Below the pieces are notes generated by a model. The model searched no databases and had not been told where the DNA came from. It saw only the letters and a program-made list of their open reading frames with translations. From NCBI GenBank assembly GCA_004213025.1, contig SHBC01000065.1:1-6198 (forward strand): DNA of 6,198 bases, written 5' to 3'. Source of the DNA: SAR116 cluster bacterium. Lineage in GTDB: Bacteria > Pseudomonadota > Alphaproteobacteria > Puniceispirillales > Puniceispirillaceae. This document shows, piece after piece, positions 1 through 4,979 of the stretch. The translations under genes were made by a program, and so were the position numbers. Position 1 is the stretch's first letter. The number at the start of each line of letters is the position of its first letter.

Positions 1-566
1 TGCGAGATGAATTCAGGCACCGGAATATTCAGAATATTCACCGTGACACCGACCAGCATCGAGCCGAGAAGCGGGTTGCGGGCAATTTCCGAAAGGATGG
101 CGCGTTTCATGTTCGTCTTGCCGGCCGGATGACCCAGCATCAGGATGGCGACCACCGAGACGATGTTGGAAATCGGCACAAGAAAGGCAATCGCGATGGC
201 ACCAAGCTCCAATGCCGCGACGCCGAATGTCCCCTGCAGGATCGACAGCACCAGAAACCCGTTATGCCGCAACGAGCCCTGCACCAGCGAGCTGAGTGAC
301 GGTCCCGACATGGCGATGGCGCGGCCCGCCACAAGCGCAAAGCTCACAATGATAAAACTGCCACCGGCGATGGTGGCGAGGAACGGGCCAAGTGACACCG
401 CGCCGAGGTCGATCTGCGACATCAGATTGAACAGCAGCCCGGGAAACAGCACCCAGTAACATATGGGTGACAGCGTCTGCCACGCTACCTCAGGAAGAAA
501 GTCCCGCTGCTTCAGAAAATATCCCAGGGCGACAATCGCCAGCGTCGCGGCGATCGCCGAAAGCAT
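1..566 (-). CDS. AEC (auxin efflux carrier) family permease, partial (N-terminal part)
   Basis: I translated this frame by hand from ATG at 566; it stays open for 188 codons to the left window edge, so the C-terminal part is missing (the family usually has about 300-320 residues). It is a very hydrophobic inner-membrane protein. Helix-like segments lie near residues 1-18, 31-50, 60-82, 102-117 and 118-145. Family-like landmarks are ALGYFLKQRDFLPEVAW near the N-terminus (13-29), YWVLFPGLLF (37-46), SLRHNGF (98-104) and ARNPLLGSMLVG (162-173). AEC proteins are secondary carriers, often for small organic acids, but the substrate cannot be read from sequence. An in-frame TAG at 581-579, which is also the bioY stop, limits the N-terminus. 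The Shine-Dalgarno signal is weak (AGGG about 10 nt upstream). The gene follows bioY by 12 bp and is probably co-transcribed with it. The family call is confident; function is unknown. Confidence 0.88.
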   Translation of the reverse strand, partial: MLSAIAATLAIVALGYFLKQRDFLPEVAWQTLSPICYWVLFPGLLFNLMSQIDLGAVSLGPFLATIAGGSFIIVSFALVAGRAIAMSGPSLSSLVQGSLRHNGFLVLSILQGTFGVAALELGAIAIAFLVPISNIVSVVAILMLGHPAGKTNMKRAILSEIARNPLLGSMLVGVTVNILNIPVPEFIS

Positions 567-578
567 CAGGAAAAAGCC

Positions 579-1265
579 CTATTCCGCATCTTTGTCCGGG
601 TCTGCGCCCTGCCGCAGCGCGCCAACGGCCCGCCAGGCGAGCGGCATCAGACCGGCCGCCACAATCAGCTTCAGCGCATCACCATAGAGGAAGGGCAGCA
701 TGCCGGCGGCAATTGCCTTGCCAAAGCCGATGAACTGGCCAAGCCAGGACACGCCGGCGGCGTAGATGATGGCAGTGCCAATAACCATCGCCAGCGCGGT
801 CGAGACCGGGCCGCGGCCCATACCGCGCTCGGCAAGCCTGCCAAGGATAAAGGCGGCGGCGACAAAGCCGATGAGATAGCCACCGGTCGGGCCCATGATG
901 ACTGGCCAGCCGGCCGTGGCGTTGGCAAAGACGGGCAGCCCCATCCCGCCCTCAACGAGATAGGCCAGCACCGTCGCCGCGCCGAGGCGCGACCCATAGG
1001 CCATGCCGATCATCAGAACGACAAGCGTCTGACCGGTAACCGGAACAGGCGAGATCGGGATCCGGAAGGCAAACTGGGCGGACAGGGCAAGCAGCGCGCT
1101 GCCGGCAAGAACCAGCACGATCTGCGACATCACCGATAATGTGTGATCAGCTGTGAAATATCGGGCCAACATGCTGTCGGCAAGAGTTTCAAACTGACGC
1201 GGCTTTGTCGACGAGGCAACCATGATCATATTCTCGCTTTCATCAATTGCGGGCACGGTGGTCAT
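579..1265 (-). CDS. bioY: Biotin transporter BioY (ECF S component)
   Basis: BioY is the membrane-embedded, biotin-binding S component of energy-coupling-factor importers; it works with BioM/BioN or a shared ECF module, and in some species reportedly without them. With the ATG at 1265 the protein has 228 residues and about six hydrophobic helices from residue 46 on. Family signatures are PVPVTGQTLVVLMIG (73-87), YGSRLGAATVLAYLVEGG (90-107), GLPVFA (109-114), GPTGGYLIGF (125-134), LAERG (144-148), and a C-terminal helix with GDALK (195-199). Typical BioY proteins have about 180-215 residues, so the first 30-45 residues are an extension or partly untranslated. Alternative starts are ATG at 1229 or 1223. 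The longest possible frame begins at GTG 1316, but that codon lies inside a Shine-Dalgarno-like stretch and is unlikely. No bioM or bioN is present in the window. The downstream AEC gene probably shares its mRNA. I saw no BioR-type operator (TTATAGATAA-like) upstream. Confidence 0.93.
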   Translation of the reverse strand: MTTVPAIDESENMIMVASSTKPRQFETLADSMLARYFTADHTLSVMSQIVLVLAGSALLALSAQFAFRIPISPVPVTGQTLVVLMIGMAYGSRLGAATVLAYLVEGGMGLPVFANATAGWPVIMGPTGGYLIGFVAAAFILGRLAERGMGRGPVSTALAMVIGTAIIYAAGVSWLGQFIGFGKAIAAGMLPFLYGDALKLIVAAGLMPLAWRAVGALRQGADPDKDAE

Positions 1266-1306
1266 CGGGCCTTGCGGGCGCGGCAGACTGTGCCAGACCG
1301 TGCCAT
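1262..1306 (-). CDS. Possible 14-codon leader ORF upstream of bioY
   Basis: A 14-residue frame (MARSGTVCRARKAR) starts at ATG 1306, three bases downstream of a purine-rich AGGTGGAGG (1318-1310), the best ribosome-binding sequence in the bioY leader. Its TGA stop (1264-1262) overlaps the bioY ATG at 1265 as ATGA, an arrangement typical of translational coupling. The frame also stays open upstream to 1471, but that longer 69-codon version uses AGA/AGG codons unlike its neighbours and resembles no family I know, so I do not call it. The leader could be a real coupling peptide, or the ribosome site could be coincidental. No function is assigned. Confidence 0.25.
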   Translation of the reverse strand: MARSGTVCRARKAR

Positions 1307-1325
1307 GGACCTCCACCTAGCCAGC

Positions 1326-1353
1326 ACTATAGCCGGGCAGAGGCCAAAGACAA
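1326..1353 (-). promoter_or_regulatory. Candidate sigma70-type promoter of bioY
   Basis: Read on the minus strand, TTGTCT (1353-1348) and TATAGT (1331-1326) are separated by 16 bp; they match the -35 and -10 consensus at 4/6 and 5/6 positions. Initiation would fall near 1319, just ahead of the AGGTGGAGG ribosome site and about 54 nt before the bioY ATG at 1265. This is pattern matching only; GC-rich alphaproteobacterial promoters are variable. Confidence 0.45.
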
Positions 1354-1484
1354 GGCATGAGACAGCCGCCAGACATCGCCTGGCCCTGCTTTTGACAGGT
1401 GCGCGGTCATCGCCAACACACCATCTCAACTCCGACATTACCAAAGAAATGTCGCACCCTCTGGTCATCACGCGGCAATTGATG

Positions 1485-1508
1485 CTACCACCGATTTAAT
1501 ATTGGTAG
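1485..1508. repeat. Inverted repeat CTACCA-N12-TGGTAG upstream of the purine permease
   Basis: Perfect 6-bp arms (1485-1490 and 1503-1508) flank a 12-base AT-rich centre containing TTTAATAT. The site lies 56 bp before the permease ATG. It could be an operator for a dimeric repressor or a weak hairpin in the leader mRNA; the AT-rich centre could also supply a -10 element (TTTAAT or TAATAT). I cannot assign a regulator. Confidence 0.35.
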
Positions 1509-1563
1509 AACTGGGGCGCGCCGCCTGAAATCGCCGTGCAGCGCCCGTTTTTGGAGATTTCAG

Positions 1564-2859
1564 ATGAACCGTTTTTTTGGACTTGATGACGCCAACACGA
1601 CTGTCCGGCGTGAACTTCTTGCCGGCCTCAGCACCTTCCTTACAATGTCCTTCATCGTTGCCGTGAACCCGATGTTTCTGGCCGAGGCCGGCATTCCGTT
1701 TGCCGCCGGTTTCGTGGCGACGGTGCTGGCAACGGCAATCGGCACCACCATCATGGCGCTGTGGGCCAAATGGCCGGTGGCGGTGGCCCCTGGCATGGGG
1801 CTGAATGCCTATTTCGCCTATGGCCTTGTGCTGGGCCAGGGCTTCACCTGGCAGCAGGCGCTGACCGCGGTGTTTGTTGCTTCGGTGGTGTTCTTCCTGT
1901 TCTCGCTGTCGCGGATCCGGGGCTGGCTGATCGGCGCCATCCCGGCCTCGCTTCGCGCCGGAATCACCGCCGGCATCGGCCTGTTCCTGGCGATGATCGG
2001 ATTGCAGGGGATGGGCCTTGTTGTCGATGATCCGGATACGCTGCTGAAGCTTGGCAGTGTCGCCGCGCCGGAATTGCTGCTGGCGCTTGTCGGACTTCTG
2101 GTGATGGCCGGTCTTGCCGCGCGGGGTATCCATGGCGGCATTCTGGTCACCATTCTCGGCCTCAGCCTCATCGGCTGGGCGAGCGGCCTTGCCGAGTTTG
2201 GCGGCATCGCCTCGGCGCCGCCAGTGGCAAATGCGGCATTTTCGCTGGATTTCTCGCAGGTCGCCAGTTTCGGCTTTCTGACAGTGGTTTTCGTACTGTT
2301 CTTCCTTGATTTCTTCGACACCACCGGCACGCTGACGGGCATCGCCGACCTTGCTGGCAAGCGCCGCCCCGATGGCAGCATCGAGAACCTCGATCGCGCC
2401 GTTCTTGCTGATACCGGCGCGTCGGTTGTCGGCAGCCTGCTCGGCACCTCCAGCATGACAACCTATCTGGAAAGCGCGACCGGCCTTCGCGTCGGCGGGC
2501 GCACCGGCCTGACGGCGCTGACCGTCGCCGCGCTGTTCCTGCTGTGCCTGTTCTTCGAGCCGCTTTTCGCCTCGATACCGGCCTTTGCCACCGCGCCGGC
2601 GCTTGTTTTCGTGGCGGCCGGGTTCCTGTCACCGCTTGCCGGTCTCGACTGGGATGACATGGTCACCGCCGTGCCGGTGATGTTGATGGCGGTGCTGATG
2701 CCGTTGACCTTCTCGATTGCGGCGGGAATCGCCGTCGGCTTCATCGCGCATGTCGTTATCTGCCTTCTGGCCGGGCGTGGCCAGCAGATCAACGCCGGCA
2801 CCTGGGTCATCACCATCTTTGGCATGTTGTGGCTGGCGACACCGCTGATCGGCGGCTAG
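1564..2859 (+). CDS. NCS2 family purine permease (AzgA/PbuG-like)
   Basis: This 431-residue protein has the normal length for the AzgA-type branch of nucleobase:cation symporter family 2, inner-membrane carriers that import adenine, guanine or hypoxanthine with protons. Landmarks in order are FFGLDDANTTVRRELLAG (4-21), TFLTMSFIVAVNP (24-36), APGMGLNAYFAYG (75-87), ITAGIGLFLAMIGLQG (134-149), FLDFFDTTGTLTG (247-259), and LADTGASVVGSLLGTSSMTT (281-300), followed by YLESATGLRVGGRTGLTA (301-318). About 12-14 hydrophobic segments cover most of the rest. The start is well supported by GGAG at 1553-1556, seven bases before the ATG. The gene stands alone on its strand, diverging from bioY and ending tail to tail with thiN, whose stop overlaps its own. 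The specific purine cannot be decided, and no purine-metabolism enzyme is adjacent. Nothing looks truncated. Confidence 0.94.
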   Translation: MNRFFGLDDANTTVRRELLAGLSTFLTMSFIVAVNPMFLAEAGIPFAAGFVATVLATAIGTTIMALWAKWPVAVAPGMGLNAYFAYGLVLGQGFTWQQALTAVFVASVVFFLFSLSRIRGWLIGAIPASLRAGITAGIGLFLAMIGLQGMGLVVDDPDTLLKLGSVAAPELLLALVGLLVMAGLAARGIHGGILVTILGLSLIGWASGLAEFGGIASAPPVANAAFSLDFSQVASFGFLTVVFVLFFLDFFDTTGTLTGIADLAGKRRPDGSIENLDRAVLADTGASVVGSLLGTSSMTTYLESATGLRVGGRTGLTALTVAALFLLCLFFEPLFASIPAFATAPALVFVAAGFLSPLAGLDWDDMVTAVPVMLMAVLMPLTFSIAAGIAVGFIAHVVICLLAGRGQQINAGTWVITIFGMLWLATPLIGG

Positions 2860-3524
2860 TCCTGCGGCGTGATCACCGGCAGCAGTGACGCCGCCGCCGC
2901 GGCTGGCCGGATCACCGCATAGCCGGCGCCGCCATCTGCGATGATCTCAACATCGCCCGTCGCAACATTGGAGGTGCCAACCATCTGGCCTGGCGCCATC
3001 TCCAGCCCGTCAAGCGACCAGCGAAGGCCGCTTGAGCGGTGAAATCGCTGTGGGCCCAGGGGCCAGATCGACACCCTCTCGCCGGCAATCGCCGGAAAGG
3101 CAATGTCACCGCGCAGCCGCAGCAGCATGTCGGTTGTGCCAACCAGCATGATCGGCCGGTCATGCGGCACCGCAGCCAGCGCGTGAATGGCGGCCAGCGT
3201 ATGATCAAGGCGGGCATCAAGAAAGCCGAAGCCGACGATCAGTGGCGCGGTGATGCGTTTCAGGCATTTCTCGAAATCCGTGTCATCCTGGCCTGTCAGA
3301 TGAAGCTGCCGGATCTCGGGTGGCAGATCGATTCGCGAATCCATGTCACCAACCACCAGATCAGGTCGCCGTCCGGCCGCCATAACCGTTTGCGCCCCGC
3401 CATCCGCCGCGATCACTGGCCAGCTGTCCGGCAAGGTTGCGAACATCTCGTCAAGCGGCACCGGGGCGGCGCCGACGAGGACCACCGGTTTGGCATAGCT
3501 GAATGTCTGATCAGGCAGAATCAT
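2856..3524 (-). CDS. thiN: Thiamine pyrophosphokinase (thiamine diphosphokinase)
   Basis: The enzyme transfers pyrophosphate from ATP to thiamine in the cytoplasm, giving thiamine diphosphate, the step used when thiamine is salvaged. From ATG 3524 the product has 222 residues, normal for the family. Catalytic-domain motifs are ADGGA (40-44), GDMDS (59-63), QDDTDFEKCL (79-88) and LDARLDHTLAAI (102-113). The C-terminal vitamin-binding domain shows SIWPLG (152-157), GLRWSLDG (166-173) and GTSN (183-186). The open frame runs back to TTG 3632, but the extra 36 residues lack family resemblance and cover a tandem repeat. ATG 3524 is preferred even though its purine-rich AGAAGG is only one base away, too close for an ideal ribosome site. 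No THI-box riboswitch was seen upstream. The gene converges on the purine permease with overlapping stop codons and diverges from the metal-exporter-like gene. Confidence 0.92.
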   Translation of the reverse strand: MILPDQTFSYAKPVVLVGAAPVPLDEMFATLPDSWPVIAADGGAQTVMAAGRRPDLVVGDMDSRIDLPPEIRQLHLTGQDDTDFEKCLKRITAPLIVGFGFLDARLDHTLAAIHALAAVPHDRPIMLVGTTDMLLRLRGDIAFPAIAGERVSIWPLGPQRFHRSSGLRWSLDGLEMAPGQMVGTSNVATGDVEIIADGGAGYAVIRPAAAAASLLPVITPQD

Positions 3525-3559
3525 GCCTTCTATCTGCCGAATTCCGCGCCGGGGCGCAA

Positions 3560-3588
3560 TAGATTGCCGGTAGATTGCCGGTAGATTG
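3560..3588. repeat. 11-bp tandem repeat (2.6 copies) upstream of thiN
   Basis: The unit TAGATTGCCGG occurs perfectly at 3560-3570 and 3571-3581, followed by a partial TAGATTG at 3582-3588. It lies 36-64 bp before the thiN ATG, probably in its promoter or 5' leader. An 11-bp period is about one helical turn, so it could place protein sites on one face of the DNA, or it may be a slippage-prone microsatellite. Confidence 0.7.
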
Positions 3589-3661
3589 AAGGTCTGAACC
3601 GTCAGGCCGGCAGGTGCCAATGAGCGGCGCAACCAGCGATCTGTTTAGAATAAATTCAATA

Positions 3662-3724
3662 TTTACCGAGTTAGGGGCAATTTTTACCGACTTAGGGGTT
3701 GTGACTAAAGTTAGGTACGGCTAA
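3662..3724. promoter_or_regulatory. TTAG/CTAA repeat cluster upstream of the metal-exporter-like gene
   Basis: Two near-identical 16-mers, TTTACCGAGTTAGGGG (3662-3677) and TTTACCGACTTAGGGG (3683-3698), differ at one base and are 21 bp apart, two helical turns. A third, degenerate AGTTAGG follows at 3709-3715. Downstream half-sites form two small inverted repeats: CTAA-AG-TTAG (3705-3714) and TTAG-N6-CTAA (3711-3724). The cluster ends seven bases before the first possible start codon of the exporter-like gene. The arrangement looks like a multi-site operator. I do not recognise it as a known Mur, MntR, Fur, CueR or ArsR box, nor as a yybP-ykoY manganese riboswitch. Confidence 0.55.
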
Positions 3725-3727
3725 ATA
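3699..3727 (+). promoter_or_regulatory. Weak candidate promoter of the metal-exporter-like gene
   Basis: TTGTGA (3699-3704) and TAAATA (3722-3727) are 17 bp apart, matching the consensus at 4/6 and 3/6 positions. The TTAG/CTAA inverted repeats fill the spacer, as expected for a repressor operator. Initiation would fall at about 3734, which would make the mRNA nearly leaderless; that is speculative. Confidence 0.28.
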
Positions 3728-3730
3728 AGG

Positions 3731-4921
3731 GTGATGGATCAAGAAGTGACAACAGGCGCGGTCGACGATTCCAAGCTGCCTGCACGACACAGCAAACACG
3801 CGATGAGCGCTGTCCTCATTCTGGCGCCGGCGCTGCTTGCCGCCGCGCTGATGCTGAACGCCGAGAGCGAACTTCTTGACATCATTTTTGCCTCAGTCGC
3901 CGACGCCTATCTTCAGGTCAGCACTTTTGTCGCCGCGACCTTCCTGATCATCTACGGGCTGGAACGCGCCCTGAAGATCGACGCGACGGCGATGCTGAAG
4001 CGCGACACCATCTGGCAGGTCCCGGTGGCGGCCGGGCTCGGCGCCTTGCCGGGATGTGGCGGCGCCATCATCGTGGTCACGCAATATGTCACCGGCCGAC
4101 TGTCCTTTGGCGGCGTTGTCGCGGCGCTGACGGCAACGATGGGCGATGCGGCCTTTCTGCTGATCGCGCGCGAACCGATCACCGGCCTGGCGATGATCGT
4201 GGTTGGCTTTACTGTTGGCACACTCAGCGGCTGGATTATCAACGCCATTCATGGCGGCGACTTCCTGCGTGGCAGCCAGTCGAAACCCGATGCCAAGATC
4301 GAGGCCGAGCATGATGATGCCTCGACCCGGCTGCTCGACAAATTGTGGATGATGATTCTGATCCCCGGCATGGTGCTGGCGGCGCTTGTCGCCTTCCAGA
4401 TTGATGTCGATGCCATGTTCGCCACCGCCTCATTCGACCGGCCAGCGACGCTTCTTGGCGTTGTCGGCGGTACGCTGGCGATGAGCATGCGTCTTGCACC
4501 GCGTTTCGGGATCAAGGGGGATGCCGCCTTTTCCGCCAGCGCCGGTCTTGTTCGCCGGACCATTTCCGACACCAATTTTGTCACCGTATGGGTGATCTTC
4601 GCCTATCTGGTGTTTGAACTCTCGGTCTACTTCCTCGGCCTCGACCTGAAGACGGTGTTCGATGGCTGGGCGCTGTTCACGCCGATGATCGCCATCCTTC
4701 TCGGCTTTCTGCCGGGATGTGGCCCACAGGTTCTCGTCACCACCATGTATCTGTCGGGCATCATCCCGCTGTCGGCGCAGATCGGCAACGCCATCAGCAA
4801 TGATGGCGACGCGCTGTTCCCAGCCATCGCCATCGCGCCGAAGGTGGCGATTGTCGCCACCCTCTATTCCGCCGTGCCGGCTGTCATCCTGGCCTATGCC
4901 TGGCTGTTCTGGATGGAATAG
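3731..4921 (+). CDS. Putative 10-TM heavy-metal exporter (ArsP_2 type; putative manganese transporter)
   Basis: A 396-residue polytopic inner-membrane protein with about ten hydrophobic segments. Its signature is a duplicated motif: GALPGCG (104-110) followed by MGDAAF (137-142), and GFLPGCG (325-331) followed by DGDALF (358-363). This pattern fits the putative 10-TM heavy-metal exporter family (Pfam ArsP_2), some members of which are annotated as manganese transporters or arsenic efflux proteins. The paired Cys and Asp residues are plausible ion-coordinating sites, by inference. A hydrophilic central loop (about 174-203) is rich in Asp, Glu and His. Start: GTG 3731 and ATG 3734 are adjacent and AAGGG (3727-3731) is very close; the first hydrophobic segment begins near residue 25, so either start works. 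The gene is monocistronic, diverges from thiN and converges on the HlyD gene. Direction of transport and metal are not shown by the sequence. Confidence 0.82.
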   Translation: MMDQEVTTGAVDDSKLPARHSKHAMSAVLILAPALLAAALMLNAESELLDIIFASVADAYLQVSTFVAATFLIIYGLERALKIDATAMLKRDTIWQVPVAAGLGALPGCGGAIIVVTQYVTGRLSFGGVVAALTATMGDAAFLLIAREPITGLAMIVVGFTVGTLSGWIINAIHGGDFLRGSQSKPDAKIEAEHDDASTRLLDKLWMMILIPGMVLAALVAFQIDVDAMFATASFDRPATLLGVVGGTLAMSMRLAPRFGIKGDAAFSASAGLVRRTISDTNFVTVWVIFAYLVFELSVYFLGLDLKTVFDGWALFTPMIAILLGFLPGCGPQVLVTTMYLSGIIPLSAQIGNAISNDGDALFPAIAIAPKVAIVATLYSAVPAVILAYAWLFWME

Positions 4922-4934
4922 GCCGGCCCAGCTT

Positions 4935-4979
4935 CCCTATTTCTCACGAAACGGAAACGCCCCTATTTCTCACGAAACG
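4935..4979. repeat. 19-bp direct repeat spanning the hlyD-type stop codon
   Basis: CCCTATTTCTCACGAAACG occurs exactly at 4935-4953 and 4961-4979 (period 26 bp). The right copy encodes, on the minus strand, the last codons (FREK) and TAG stop of the HlyD-family gene; the left copy lies beyond the stop, in the gap to the convergent exporter-like gene. It looks like a recent local duplication. Neither copy forms a convincing terminator hairpin. Confidence 0.8.

Larger units (their letters stand above)
1266..1563. other. Divergent intergenic region between bioY and the purine permease
   Basis: About 300 bp without a convincing full-length gene. It holds the candidate bioY promoter and leader on the minus strand, an inverted repeat at 1485-1508, and the permease ribosome site GGAG at 1553-1556. 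A perfect TTGACA occurs at 1392-1397 on the plus strand, but no acceptable -10 lies 16-18 bp downstream. I recognised no riboswitch, tRNA or terminator here. Confidence 0.6.

Noticed and set aside
1392..1397. Perfect TTGACA on the plus strand as a -35 box for the purine permease
   Set aside because: No reasonable -10 sequence lies 16-18 bp downstream (AACACA-like bases only), and it is about 170 bp from the gene.
1262..1471. 69-codon minus-strand frame upstream of bioY with one hydrophobic stretch
   Set aside because: Rare AGA/AGG codons, no recognisable family, starts at GTG without a clear ribosome site, and contains the candidate bioY promoter. Only its last 14 codons are kept as a possible leader.
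1266..1500. BioR operator upstream of bioY
   Set aside because: The ACTATAGC at 1326-1333 shares only the TATAG core and does not fit the TTATAGATAA-like palindrome; it is better read as a -10 box.
1468..2456. Long minus-strand open frames (about 210-220 codons) opposite the purine permease
   Set aside because: They are antisense to a well-supported membrane protein, have low-complexity Arg/Gln/Ser-rich translations and match no family; typical of GC-rich coding shadows.
3525..3632. N-terminal extension of thiN from the TTG at 3632
   Set aside because: The 36 extra residues precede the usual family start, are unlike thiamine pyrophosphokinase N-termini and cover the 11-bp tandem repeat.
3525..3730. 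TPP (THI-box), yybP-ykoY or preQ1 riboswitch in the thiN/exporter spacer
   Set aside because: The conserved cores of these elements are not present on either strand by eye; the repeats are better described as DNA sites.
4922..4962. Terminator between the exporter-like gene and the HlyD gene
   Set aside because: There is an 8-bp palindrome GGCCGGCC at 4921-4928 but no stem-loop followed by a T-run on either strand.
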